The notes below the pieces were generated by a model that did not search any database, was not told the origin of the DNA, and worked only from the letters and a program-made list of their open reading frames with translations. From NCBI GenBank assembly GCA_905221605.1, contig CAJNDS010000435.1, positions 683,730-747,729 on the forward strand: a stretch of DNA of 64,000 nucleotides. The letters run 5' to 3'. The position numbers were made by a program, and so were the translations under genes. Every line of letters begins with the position of its first letter. The first letter of the stretch is position 1. Below, piece after piece: positions 37,768-48,249 of this stretch. The DNA comes from Symbiodinium natans. Lineage: Eukaryota; Sar; Dinophyceae; Suessiales; Symbiodiniaceae.

Positions 37768-40686
37768 TTGCTGCACTGTGTGTCTGAGGCCGCGACCTGT
37801 CGACAAGTAACAATGAGTAGCCGCTTCAGGCTGCTTCTGAATCCAGACAAAATAAGGAAACTAATACGGCGGGATACCGTCAAAACCATCGAATTTCGGG
37901 GTCCACTTGTGGCCAAGCGATTTCCTATCAGGGAGACATACGCTTTGAGCAAGGCTAGCTTGGAGAAAAATGAACATCTGATGGTGAAAATGTTGACACC
38001 TCATGGACCCATAGAAGCCACTAAGGCTTTTCATACCAAAGACTGCCGCTGATTTAACATGTTTAACGGAATGAATACTGGTCGGAAGGCCTTTGCACAA
38101 TCTTAAGAAGAAAGTTCTGAAGCGAGACACCAGGATGCGGGCGGTCATGCCCGGGACCAACCAACCAGGAAAGAAACCATACACTGCAAGAAACTCGATC
38201 AAAACTACCAGCCAGGGAGTTCGTTCCCCTTGAGGCCTGTCGCAAAAGAACCATCTCTGCTCGCTTACAAAGTTGGCAAGGGCTTCAGCAGCTGCTTGAG
38301 ACAATGGTCTTCTACCCCGAAGAAGCGGGTCTAGGCTAAGCCCTTGCCACCCTGAAAACTGCATCCCTTCTGGCTGGAGATGCGCGAAGAAGCCGAGATA
38401 TCTGCGCCGAAGACAGTCAAAGAGGACATCAGGCGGTAAAGTATTCGTTCTGTACATCTGCAGCACCTTTGTCTCTACATCCCCAAGCAGAACAGAATGT
38501 CCCATTAAATGACAATTACTGTAGCATTTCCGAGGGCGCTTGCTATTTAGCCGCCTGCGGGGCTTACAAGTACAGATCACAGTCTGTGTTAGTCCTGCAG
38601 AGGCCTGTTCGTCCTCGTCAAAAGGGGCAAGTTGGCAAGCTGCCGAGCGCTTAACTAAAGTAGCAACCAAGTGAACTTGCACGGAAACTGCTTGCTGGAG
38701 ATAAGGGCGAGACCTTGCTATAAGATCGGAAGAAAGAGCTTTAGCTGTGGCTTTCGCTAAAGCATCAACTTGCTCATTCCCTGCGGTGAGAAGAGGACAC
38801 TGCGATGTTTCTCCTTTGGTGTGTGCTTTGACCTTGACAAACCGTATGCTTCCATTGTGTGCCCTTGCTACAACAAGAAACAGATCCCACAAATCTGGAT
38901 TTTCAAACTGATAAGGACAATCCCATTCAAAATTATGCATCTGCAAGAATTGGGCACGACGTAGGACACTAGCACAATCAGAAGCGACAGTGATGTCCCC
39001 CTCTGTTAAATGGATAGCCAAGATCAAAGCATAAAGCTCGCAACGAAAAGAGTTAACAGAGGCACCGTGCACGGCTACAGCATGTTTAAACAGGCCGGGA
39101 ACTGTAACTGCGGAGGCACCTGCGCGGATTGGCACCCACCGATGGTGAAAAACACTGCCATCCACAAAAATCGTGGACTGTGGACACCAGCGCGTTTCCA
39201 CCACCGGAAGTTTCCACGCCTGTGTAGGCTCGTCATGGAAGTGGGGTGGCTCGAAAAAGATACCCGTTACCCAGGATAACAAAGGTTCGTCACCTTGGGA
39301 CGGGATGGATTCCTGTAAAGCTTCGCAGTCACGGAACATGTGGCAATGTGTTTCCTGTTTCCCACACTGTGGGCACGCAGCGCTGTCACGTAGTCCTGCC
39401 GCTCTATAGCGATGTCCGTTGTAGACAGACCCAGATAGAAGCGATGACAAAATTCCACGTGTGTAGTGTATGTTCGGAGGGAGCTTATCAAGATACCCAC
39501 GAAGGAACTGGAAATCGTCATCCTTTGCAAAGGTCGTGTCGAGAAGAAACCGCGTAAGGTACACATCTGGCGTGCCATACTGTCCTGGAGTCGGGTTGTC
39601 ATACCTGAAAGGTGATTGGTTGAGTAAATACTTCCTGACGTCCCGCGCCAACTCTTCCAAAAAAGCGTCTTTGGAACCTGCTTTGAGGGAGATGATGCGG
39701 CCATCAGACAAAACCAAGTTGAAGGCATTGGGGTCACCTACTTTCCAACCAAGCGCGAAAAACAAGTAAGCCACAACATTGACTACACCGTTAGCTACGT
39801 TGTGCTTAGGCGCAGGCCTATTTCTAGCATCCTCACGAACTTGGGATAAGATTTTGCGAAGCAACTCTGGCTTGAGGTAGGCGAGACGGCGTAACTTCAA
39901 GGAAACGTGCTGCACCCACTTTGCAAAAGGGTCCAGCCAAGGGTCCTGTAGCGTGGCAAACAAAAGGAAAGGACATCTCATATTGTTAGCCTTTTTGACA
40001 AAAACTTTTGCTGTTGCAGTTCTCAGCTTGGCCAAGGCATTCCTAGAAGGGCCTTGGATCTCAGTCCCATATACCCATTTAGAGTGGCCGTTAGCATGAA
40101 CATGAATGGCCTTCATTTCGGGAGACAAGGGAAGTTGGGAGATCTTCAGCATGGCAACCTTGGCCTTATCGACTCGCTCATCCTGTAGCTTAGGAGAATG
40201 CCTCTTATCAAACTGGTGGGAGTAACCCAATGACTTGGCTTGTTTCTTTGCTTTGCAGGCTCTGCCGACTTTCAACAGAAATCGCTTAGCATTTCGTTTC
40301 CTACGGGTCGCGACGATGGTTTTTTCATCGTTTAAAACTTGTCCGACCCCGGTATCAAACTCGTGGATGGCTTTAAAGGCATCTACAAGTGCATTGGTAT
40401 CACTAGTTCGGGTCCAAATTTTGGAATCATCTAGAAAGGTGCTAAACTTAATGGAGGGACAAACAGTATTGAGTTGACGTGACAAGACAGCGTACATACA
40501 GTTAATCATTAAAATGGACATGGAGCACCCCTGAACAGCCGAATTAGTGCACATAACCCGCTTCCCATAAACATTACCAAGCTTGAAAAACTTGCATTGC
40601 CCACCATAAAATCCAAGAACAGCCCTGAAGATCTGATCGGGGAGTCCCAACTGGGCAGCAACATTTAAAGCCACGTAGGGTAAGAT
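37768..40686 (-). mobile_element. 5'-truncated non-LTR retrotransposon
   Basis: About 2.9 kb between the 18-base direct repeats. The coding frame is open right to its 5' border, so the upstream part of the polymerase is missing, as in 5'-truncated LINE insertions. The 3' end lacks a long A tail: only GCAGCAA precedes the duplication on the minus strand. The target was a palindromic element of family B (TTTAGAGAACTACCC arm at 40702-40716). Confidence 0.75.
37861..40674 (-). CDS. Reverse transcriptase / RNase H protein, N-terminally truncated
   Basis: 937 codons without a stop; the Met at 40674 is probably not the natural start since the frame continues to the element border. Residues 45-65 (AVQGCSMSILMINCMYAVL) match the conserved RT block with QG; FLDDSK near residue 81 is the catalytic Y/F-x-DD motif; GVGQVLNDEKT near 112 fits the following block. 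A CxxC...HxH....C knuckle lies near 433 (CPQCGKQETHCHMFRDC). An RNase H domain follows with D in FVDGS (about 505), E in RCELYAL (about 547), D in ASDCAS (about 568) and D in QVDALAK (about 637), so all four catalytic acids are present. A tail of about 280 residues is unassigned. The first RT blocks are lost, so this copy cannot be active alone. Confidence 0.9.
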   Translation of the reverse strand: MALNVAAQLGLPDQIFRAVLGFYGGQCKFFKLGNVYGKRVMCTNSAVQGCSMSILMINCMYAVLSRQLNTVCPSIKFSTFLDDSKIWTRTSDTNALVDAFKAIHEFDTGVGQVLNDEKTIVATRRKRNAKRFLLKVGRACKAKKQAKSLGYSHQFDKRHSPKLQDERVDKAKVAMLKISQLPLSPEMKAIHVHANGHSKWVYGTEIQGPSRNALAKLRTATAKVFVKKANNMRCPFLLFATLQDPWLDPFAKWVQHVSLKLRRLAYLKPELLRKILSQVREDARNRPAPKHNVANGVVNVVAYLFFALGWKVGDPNAFNLVLSDGRIISLKAGSKDAFLEELARDVRKYLLNQSPFRYDNPTPGQYGTPDVYLTRFLLDTTFAKDDDFQFLRGYLDKLPPNIHYTRGILSSLLSGSVYNGHRYRAAGLRDSAACPQCGKQETHCHMFRDCEALQESIPSQGDEPLLSWVTGIFFEPPHFHDEPTQAWKLPVVETRWCPQSTIFVDGSVFHHRWVPIRAGASAVTVPGLFKHAVAVHGASVNSFRCELYALILAIHLTEGDITVASDCASVLRRAQFLQMHNFEWDCPYQFENPDLWDLFLVVARAHNGSIRFVKVKAHTKGETSQCPLLTAGNEQVDALAKATAKALSSDLIARSRPYLQQAVSVQVHLVATLVKRSAACQLAPFDEDEQASAGLTQTVICTCKPRRRLNSKRPRKCYSNCHLMGHSVLLGDVETKVLQMYRTNTLPPDVLFDCLRRRYLGFFAHLQPEGMQFSGWQGLSLDPLLRGRRPLSQAAAEALANFVSEQRWFFCDRPQGERTPWLVVLIEFLAVYGFFPGWLVPGMTARILVSRFRTFFLRLCKGLPTSIHSVKHVKSAAVFGMKSLSGFYGSMRCQHFHHQMFIFLQASLAQSVCLPDRKSLGHKWTPKFDGFDGIPPY

Positions 40687-40704
40687 GAAAAGGGCCCCTA
40701 ATTT
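40687..40704. repeat. Target site duplication, right copy
   Basis: Perfect 18-base match to 37750-37767. Confidence 0.85.
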
Positions 40705-40761
40705 AGAGAACTACCCAATCAAGTTCTTTGAGTTAGCGTCCTTGTCAGTTGAGTACCTGTG

Positions 40762-41030
40762 ATTGCTTGTGACCTACACAATCCCAAAGGTTAACCTTCA
40801 GTTGCCCTGTGAAACTGGACATGTAGAAGGCCTAAACCCAAACATCTCCAAACAAAAGCCTTAAACCTTAGACAGTAGCTGTGTCAGCATTTGTTTCGCG
40901 AGTGTCGAGCAGGCTAAAGCCCTTTCAAACAAACAAGAACTTAGTAGTAGAGTAGGTAACCTTTAACCTTTTTGGGCAAATATATTCCCCTTATAATCCC
41001 AAAGGTTAACCTTTGAAAGCCCTAGGTACT
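40762..41030. other. Spacer with short inverted repeats
   Basis: AACCTTTAACCTTTTTGGG at 40960-40976 and CCCAAAGGTTAACCTTTG near 40998 form an imperfect palindrome; a similar piece is at 40788 and GTAGCCTTTAACCTTTTTGG recurs at 54371. Possibly another small element family. No exon seen. Confidence 0.5.
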
Positions 41031-41065
41031 GGACAACTAAGAGAAGTTCCCTCTCAGGGCTTTAG

Positions 41066-42860
41066 GGATGTGGAAGAAAAGGAAGTTTTGCAACTTTGTG
41101 GGCGTGAACGACAAGAACGGGCCGTATGACTTGCACCACCTCTACCACTCACACGGAGGCCTTTAGGGTTTAGAGTTTAGGGTTGAGGGTTTAGGGTTGA
41201 GGGAGGCCACTTTGAGTAATAAGGGCCGTTTGGTTGCCTCTAGCCCCCCGGAAAAGATGGGGACCTAATGGCCGTTCCTTTGACTTTGCAGCGGATGTGG
41301 AACACAAATATAGGGGTCGGAAGAATTACTACTAGTATTCCCTCATGGTCCCTTGACTATACTAAAGAACCCCCAAATCATTCAGGCCCCTAAATATGAC
41401 AGTGCTGGATTGGGGGCCACCCAGAGCATTCTTGCTCAGCAGCCTACGCCTGTGATTCTTACGAGGCGCCCCTTCATGCAGTATTCAGGGGTGCAGAAAT
41501 CATTTTCAGGGGGGGGGGAAGGGGGGGGGGGGGGGGTCGGGAAAAATACGAATAGTGTTCCCTTATGGCCCCTATATGATTATGCCATAGTAAGCCCCCC
41601 CCCCCAAAAAAAAAAAAACTTATCAATTTTTTCCAGGCCCCTGTATTTGCTACAAGGTTCACAACAGCAGTCTCCTTGGAAAGGCTTGTGGTTGTAAACT
41701 CCGTGAAATCCTAAACGCTATCCGCTGAACCATAGTAGAAACTCGAAGCCCGAAACCCTAAGACATTATGGACTTGAATGTAGAGCAAGGGCTGAGAATT
41801 GGGGAATCAGGCCATTCGCCCCACCCAAAACCCGAAGTTGAGCATCCAACAGCAGCTGGAAGATGACGGTCATGATGTTGATGCGGATTAAGCAGATGGG
41901 GGTCTAGGGTTTGGGGTTTAGGGTTTAGGGTTTGGGGTTTGGGGTTTAGGGCGGCCTGTAAGCCAGGCTACACCTCCATGAGCGTGGCGTCCATCTTCGA
42001 AGACATCCTGCGTTTTCTCGACGAGCGCCTTGGTCCTATAGGCCTTAAACCTCAAACCAGAAAAACCTAATCAAACCCTGAACGGTGTTTGGTGGCCAGG
42101 GGCCATAAAACTCCTGTGTCGAGTAGGAAATATATAGGAAACATTATTGATGAAGCAAGTAGGCTCCTGTCCTCGACCTTAAATGAAACCATTTAAGGGG
42201 TACCCCCAGAACTCGTAAGACCCTTTCGAAGTTGCAGGCCATGAAACCGTAAATCCTGGACCCTAACTTTCAAACATCCTTAAACCCCAATGTTGAAGCC
42301 ATCTCGACACCTGACCTGGGAGGTTCGTGGGCATCTATCACTCAATCATAACTCCACACATCACCCCAGAAGTTCACATTGGAGGACCTGAAGAGTTCAT
42401 GTTTGACTTGCAACCATCGTCCTTTGGGACATCAGTGCTCTGAACCTTCGAGGTGCAGGTACCTCAAATATGGTCAAAAAGTCTGGGTGATCATGTGCAG
42501 TTCGGGGGCAGAGGCGCCTTGAACCTCCAGGCTCGGCTCTTTGGCCAGCAACACCCAGACTCAATGCCCTCGAAACCTTAAATAAACCTCAAAGCCCGAA
42601 AGCTCGAGACCCTAAAGCCCGAGTAAACAACAATCAGATCAGCAAGATCAAATAAAGACCAACCAGCGCCCCAAAACCTTGACAAAGTCCGAAGACCTCC
42701 CAAAAGGCACCTCATGAAGCTGAATGAACCTCAACAAACCCCAACAAAAAAACCCGGAACCAAAAACCCTAGCCGCCCTAACCCGGACCTTTGGAGCCAG
42801 GCATCCGCTGGAGTTGGCAGCCGCTCATTTTGCAGCAGAGGGCTATTAAGGCTTTAGAAT
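41066..42860 (+). CDS. Three-exon model with a possible GC donor
   Basis: Exons 41066-41158, 41967-42032 and 42801-42860 join in phase. Exon 1 follows GGCTTTAG and reads KKRKFCNFVGVNDKNGPYDL; it ends GGAG|GCCTTTAGGG, a GC in the place where other exons have GT. If not spliced there, the frame stops at TAG six bases on. Exon 2 (YTSMSVASIFEDILRFLDER) follows AAGCCAG and ends CTTG|GTCCTA. Exon 3 reads IRWSWQPLILQQRAIKALE to T|GTAGGG. Two family E elements lie in the first intron. Product unknown. Confidence 0.5.
41307..41648. mobile_element. Two family E elements
   Basis: Copies at about 41307-41396 and 41535-41648. Both start (A)GGGGTCGG.A, carry CCCT.ATGG.CCCT and end AGGCCCCT(A/G)TA or CCCCTAAATA. 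The second has a poly-C/poly-A insert. Confidence 0.65.
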
Positions 42861-43995
42861 GTAGGGTTTGGGGCTCAGGGGGTTTTAAGGCTCAGGGGTT
42901 TTAAGGCTTCCGGATTTAGGGTTTGGGGTTCAGTGGGTTTCAGGCCTCAGGAAGTTGTAGGCGTAGGGCTGAATTTTGGGTGTGAGCTTAGGGGATTTAC
43001 AGTAAAGCTGAAGCCGCCTGCCAACTTCAAATTGAGCGGTTTGGGTTCGGCGTTTAATCCAAAACTCTATACCGCAAGAGGGTTTCGGGTTGAGGCAAGC
43101 TTTAGGGTGTTTTAGGGTCCCAGGGTGTCGAATCTCGAGGTTTGAGGTTCTATTTCCTCAGATTTCAAGGTTTTTGGGACTTTAGAAGTTCAACAGAGGT
43201 ATGGGGTGTAGGGTTCAGCCTCGAGTTCGACGGTTGAGGACCTAAGTCCGGGGCCTTTTGTTCTCTGGTATATTGTCTATAGAGTTTTTCCCAAAGCTCC
43301 TACCAGGTCCTACTTTGAGCATTCGAGCATGTTGGGGGGTATTTCGGGGACCCCTCTTCTAGAAACTCCGTGCCACGGCCCACATTTTGGCCCACCCCCC
43401 AACCCCCTCCCTTGGCTCCGGTCCCAGGTCGAAAGCTGGAATCCGAAGATTCGCAACCTAAATTCCTAAGCCTGAAGACCATCGGCTTAGGGGGGTTGCC
43501 ACTTTGATTTAGCGAGGTGAGCCGCCCCTTTTTCGCAGTCATGGTCTGGGGGGGTTTAGGGTTTAGGGTCTTTGAAACATCCCTATCCCAACGAGAACGC
43601 GCCTTGGTTATGAGCAACAGCAGCTTTGGAACGAATCCCCGCTAAGCACTCAAGCGTCCTGAGCCTACCAGTGCCACACATACTGAACTGACGAACGGTC
43701 GAATGTGTTCATGGCCACCGATTGGCTTTGGCAAAATGAAGGTTTCTGAGGGTTGAGGAACTAGTTTCGAGAGCTTGCTTACTAGTTTAACTGTTCCCCA
43801 GACGGACGGTGGAAGGTAGTGGGCCTCAATAACTTCTGGGAGCTCGACAACGCCACCTCGCGACTGGATGCAACCAAGAAATGCATCAAAACTATATGGG
43901 GTTCAATGTTATGGTTCACCAGAACCCTAAACCCGAAACCCTAAACGCTAAACTAAACCCTACAATCCCTCGATGCCCTAAACCCTGATCTGAAG

Positions 43996-45301
43996 TGCTG
44001 CGCGGCTAGGCGCGGCGACGAGGCCTTGTTGGGGATGTGCCCAGAACAGACGGTGTATGCTCCTTTTGGGCGAGTTTCAGGTAGGCCCTAAACCCTAAAC
44101 CCTGAAACCCTGAAACCCTAAAACCCTAAAACCCTAAACCCTAAACCGTAAACCCTACAAGTTCCTGAATGCGAGGGGTTTGTGGGACACCGCAGCCTAC
44201 ATCTACATTAGACTCCTAAGCCCAAGCCCTCAAACCATCTCCCGTGCAACGAACCCTCCCCACCCCCCTCTACCCCCCCCCCCCTTCGCCCCCAAGCAAA
44301 AACAGAACAAGCAGAAGGAAAGGGAAGGAACCCACCCCGTAAGGGAGTCTAATATATTCTCGAATTCCCTACTGAGAACCAGTAAGCGTAAGTCAATGTC
44401 TAGCAGGTCCCTAGTTGGCAACGTTGAAAGGAAGTGAGAGTTGAGGGTTTGGGTGTTTGGCCTTAGCGTTTTTGACCCTAAACCGCCTAACCCTAAACCC
44501 TCAAACCTCAACCCTCAAAACCCTAAACCCCTAAACGCCTAAACCCTAAACCCCTAAACGCCTAAACCCTAAACCCTAAACTCTAGACCCTAAACCCTAA
44601 ACCAGCCCCAAGGTTGGCCGAGTCCGTAGCCAAGCACCTTAGCTCTGCCAACGTGTCGCTGGTGCGAGCTCAGGCAGCTCGGCCCTTGAAGCCCCTAAGC
44701 CCTTGAGGGCTCAGGGGTTTAGGGTTTAGGGTTTAGGGTTTGGGGTTTAGGGTTTAGGGTTTAGGGTTTGTTTAGGTTTTAGGGTTTAGGGCTGATGATG
44801 AGGCTTTAGGGGTTTACTTGGGTTTAGGTCCTTAAGGGTGTTTGGGGCCTTGAAGACCCCAAGCCCTGGAGGGCTTCGGGCTGACAAGGGGTTAAGGGTT
44901 CAGGCGGTCTAGGGCTTAGGGTTTAGGGTTTAGGGGTAAGGTTTGAGCGCTTACGGCTTGTTAGGGCCTTGAACGAAAACCCTAAACCCTTGAAGGCTTA
45001 GGGGTGAAGGGTGTTAAGGTTTAAGTGCTAGGACTGTTTTTTTTGAAGGGCTTACGAGTTTAAGGCTTTGAGAGTTTTGGGGTTTCGGGGTTTGGGGGTA
45101 GATGTTTCTGGAAAGAAAATCGTCCCTGCCCTCCCTAAACCCTAAACCCTAAGCCCTAAGCCCTAAGCCCTAAGCCCTAAGCCCTAAGCCCTAAGCCCAC
45201 GGCCTACTTAGAACAGCGCTTCGGTTAGATCTATCCAGGACTGGTCCAACTCGTTGGGAGACCTCGTGGCCGAAAACAGGCAAAGAAAAGATCTGTCTTA
45301 A
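43996..45301 (+). CDS. Three-exon gene, 3' end
   Basis: Exons 43996-44080, 44606-44661 and 45212-45301 join in phase to TAA. They read RRGDEALLGMCPEQTVYAPF, PRLAESVAKHLSSANVSL and SASVRSIQDWSNSLGDLVAE. The first donor is CAG|GTAGGC; the second CTG|GTGCGA. Second and third acceptors (AACCAG, CTACTTAG) follow CCCTAAA and CCCTAAG arrays. The joined C-terminal half is helical and polar. If the second donor is not used the frame stops at 44705. Product unknown. Confidence 0.6.
44520..44602. repeat. CCCTAAA array
   Basis: About ten units with CGCCTAAA variants, ending at the acceptor of the exon at 44606. Confidence 0.85.
45135..45197. repeat. CCCTAAG variant array
   Basis: Two CCCTAAA units then seven CCCTAAG units. 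A homogenised one-base variant. Confidence 0.9.
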
Positions 45302-45302
45302 G

Positions 45303-46003
45303 GGGGGTCTAGGGTTTAGGGTCTAGGGTTTAGAGTTTAGAGCCTCTACTCATAGGCTAGGACGCCTGGCGGAATCTTGCTCCCTTCTCTCTTGGTGTTG
45401 GGTTCCTTTATTTTTCCCATCGCAAAGACAGCATGTGGATAGGCTTATAGGTTTAGGATTCCGGGTTCAAAGGGCTTTCTTTGCCCAGGTTGCCGCGGTG
45501 GTAAGCACTCCCTCACCCTGAATCCCCATAAGCCCTAGTCCGAAGGCTTTGTTAGTCAAACCCTGAAACCCGATACCCGGTACCCCCTTTAGCTCTTGGG
45601 CCAATGTCAGCCCTAGCTACTCCCAAAAGTCGTCCGGTTAACCTGTAGTGCCACCCTGAACCCTGATAAATTCAAACTTTGCCTACCTATTGGTTCGGGT
45701 TTAGGGTGTAGGGTTTAGGGCTTTTACGGTGTAGGGCTTAGGGTTTACGACTTAGGGGCCAGTTCAGGGCAGTTTGGGGGTGATGGTTTTAGGGCTCAGC
45801 GTCTCCGGGGTTCGGGCTTACTGAGCTGATGTACAGAGAGGAGCCGAGCATGGGCGGGTTTATGTGTCCTACAAGGCTTGGGCTCTGAACATTTAGAAGC
45901 CCCAAGTCTAGGGTTTGGGGTTTAGGGTTGGGGGTTCAGGGTTTCGCGTTTGCGGTTTTGCTTTTTGAGGGTTTTGGCGTGCCACGACGTGGCCACCCAA
46001 CAG
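45303..46003. other. Decayed telomere-like spacer
   Basis: TTTAGGG fragments and mixed sequence; AAAGGGCTTTCTTTGC and neighbouring pieces are unassigned. No supported exon. Confidence 0.4.
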
Positions 46004-46112
46004 TCCTGCTAAGCACCTCGGCACCCTGGTCCGAAAGCCCGCGCCGCAGGCGCCTCGCCATCTTCGTGCCCGAGTCCCAAACTGAGGGCATCCTCCCCTC
46101 GGCGACTTGGAC
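46004..46112 (+). CDS. Strong internal exon
   Basis: Acceptor CCCAACAG, 35 codons LLSTSAPWSESPRRRRLAIF then VPESQTEGILPSATW, donor AC|GTGAGA. Third bases are about 85 percent G or C. The opposite 99-codon frame is a shadow. Product unknown. Confidence 0.7.
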
Positions 46113-46533
46113 GTGAGAGTTTCGGGTGGACTTATAAAGGCTGCTTCCACCCTTGGAGTGGGGGGAGGGGGGGGCCCTTTGTAAGAAGAAGCCCTATGGG
46201 AATACAATTAGGTGTACATATATGCATATACATATGTAGCAAAGCCTTGAGGGGTACAAGTTTGATTCCTTGGACAAGGTGGGGGCTTGGGTATGTCGTA
46301 CTAGGTACTACCTGGGCTTTATGGCCTGTTTTATACAGTGCGGCGTTATGAACAAGGGGTCAAGGTCTACTTCCCCCTAAACCCCGAAGCGCCTCAACGC
46401 CCAAACCCGCATACCTCTTGTAACCGCAACCCTGAAACCACTTAAAGCCCTATGCCCTGACCCTGCAAACCGAGAAAGCCCGAAGCCTCTTAAGTACGTC
46501 CCAAGCTTCGAGAAGTCCCTGAACCCTGTGTAG

Positions 46534-46591
46534 GAGCAGTACCTCATCGAGAACTGGAACCACGATGAGATGGGGCGACTTGCCCCCGCAA
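46534..46591 (+). CDS. Strong internal exon
   Basis: Acceptor CTGTGTAG, EQYLIENWNHDEMGRLAPA, donor A|GTGAGC. High G/C third-base use. Product unknown. Confidence 0.6.
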
Positions 46592-46736
46592 GTGAGCTCT
46601 CCTAAGCCCTAAGAACTTTAGGCCCTCACCCGAAACCCTAGACCCTAAACCCTTACGGGCTTCAGGTGTCTAGACTTGTTTAGGATTCAGGGCTTAGGGC
46701 TTTGGACCCTAAGTGTCTTAAACACCACATCTTCAA

Positions 46737-46822
46737 GAGCCTTCAACATCCCCAAACTCGGAAACAGCGGCTTGTGGCTTGTTGCACGGGACTTCAGTGC
46801 TGATCAGCAGCTCAGCCTTTAG
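46737..46822 (+). CDS. Terminal exon
   Basis: Acceptor ATCTTCAAG, AFNIPKLGNSGLWLVARDFS then ADQQLSL and TAG. Phase does not match the exon at 46534 directly, so an exon may be missing between. Product unknown. Confidence 0.5.
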
Positions 46823-47210
46823 ATCTCCGGGCTTCCAAGAGGGTCAGAGGGTTGAGCTTCCTTTCGCTTCCCAGACCCACATCTTCCCGCGCGCTTCCTC
46901 AAGCAAGCAGAGTTGAGCTGTCTTTCTTCTTACTAAGTTCTCAAAAAAAAACATGGACATGAACAGACCTCATATCCCCCCCCCCCCCCCCCCAGACACT
47001 AGAAGGGACCCATATTCCGAAGTTCCCTCTAACCTAAGCCCAAAAACCCTAATTTTGGCAAGAACCATTGGGTCTAGATGCTGCCTCCAAGAACACCAAA
47101 GAACATTCAACAATCATCTGCGGAGACAAGGCCCCAAACCCCAAACCCTAAGAGCCCTCAACCATGCGTCTTTAAGGGCCTGCAGGGGGGCGGGATCCCC
47201 CAAGCCACAG

Positions 47211-47923
47211 GAGTGATGACTTCGATCGGGTGAAGGAGTATCTTATCCAAGCTGCTTTCCTGCAGTTTCTTTGGGTCTTAGGGTTCAGGGCTTAGGGATG
47301 TTTAGGGTGTAGGGTTACCCTAGAGGTTGCCCTTACTTTACCTTGGTAGCCCAGTGTTACCCTGTTTCCCTTTTTTTTTTTTTTTGGGGGGGGGGGGGGG
47401 GGGTTCAAGGTTTCCCTTCTAAAGTAGCCAACAGAAAGAAAAGGGTACCCTGTATGTAAATATGGGGTTACTGGGCCACTAAGGTACTTGAGGTGACCAG
47501 GGCAATTTAGAACCCACTTCAAGCTGCAGGTATCGCCCAAAGACAAGCCTCGGCTCAAGGTTCGAGTAGGCCTTGAGAGCCCTAGGGGCTCTGAGGCCTC
47601 AACGAAACCCCACACCCCTTCGAGAAAAGGTTCGTCCTTTCGAGGTTTAGGGTTTAGGGTTTAGGGTTTAGGGTTTAGGGTTTAGGGTTTAGGGTTTAGG
47701 GTTTAGGGTTTAGGGGTAACCAGAATCCCGACACAGTGCTAGGCGAAAGCCCTCAACCCCGAAACCCTGATTGAACCCTAAAGCCTGAACCCATCATTGG
47801 TCACTGATCTCCCTAAGAAAAAAGCAACGATCCATGAGGATGCCCTGACGTACGCGACGATGCCCCGAGACAAGTTCTACGTCTTCTCGGCCCACCCGTG
47901 CAGCGCATGCAGTGGCGTTCAGG
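47211..47923 (+). CDS. Two-exon model
   Basis: Exon 47211-47274 follows AGCCACAG and reads SDDFDRVKEYLIQAAFLQFL W, ending TGG|GTCTTA. Exon 47818-47923 follows CCCTAAG and reads ATIHEDALTYATMPRDKFYV with FSAHPCSACSGV, ending G|GTTGAGGG. Phase 0 join. The intron contains a palindromic element (47312-47508) and a TTTAGGG array (47642-47715). Two CxxC-like cysteines near the end. Product unknown. Confidence 0.55.
47312..47508. mobile_element. Palindromic element with poly-T/poly-G centre
   Basis: Left arm TACCTTGGTAGCCCAG and right arm CTGGGCCACTAAGGTA are near-complements, with further matches outside (TTGCCCT / AGGGCAA). A T-tract and G-tract lie in the centre. Confidence 0.65.
47642..47715. 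repeat. TTTAGGG array
   Basis: Ten perfect units inside the intron 47275-47817. Confidence 0.95.
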
Positions 47924-48134
47924 GTTGAGGGTTATGGGTATTGGGATTAACGATTTGGGCACCCTTTTCAAGCGTAGACTTAGCCTAAAACCAAAGCCCT
48001 AAACCCAAGCGCCCGGAACCATGATCTCAATGGTTCAGGGTTTTTCGGGTTTAGGTCTTTTTTTCTAGTGCTTTTCGCTCGAAAGTTAGCTACATCCCCA
48101 CGATCTCCCAAAGCCTAACCTGTTGTTCCCTTAG

Positions 48135-48228
48135 GAATCTGGACAAGTACATCCTCTTGAGGTTTAGGGTTTCGTGGCGGCCCGTCACCGAAACACTAAA
48201 GACCGAAACCCTAAGGGGTTTGGTATGA
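48135..48228 (+). CDS. Candidate terminal exon containing a repeat unit
   Basis: Acceptor TGTTCCCTTAG. Reads NLDKYILL, then RFRV from a GGTTTAGGGTTT unit, then SWRPVTETLKTETLRGLV and TGA. Either the repeat is translated in frame or the exon stops at AG|GTTTAGGG (48161). Confidence 0.4.
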
Positions 48229-48249
48229 ATTGGTATTAACCTACCTCAG

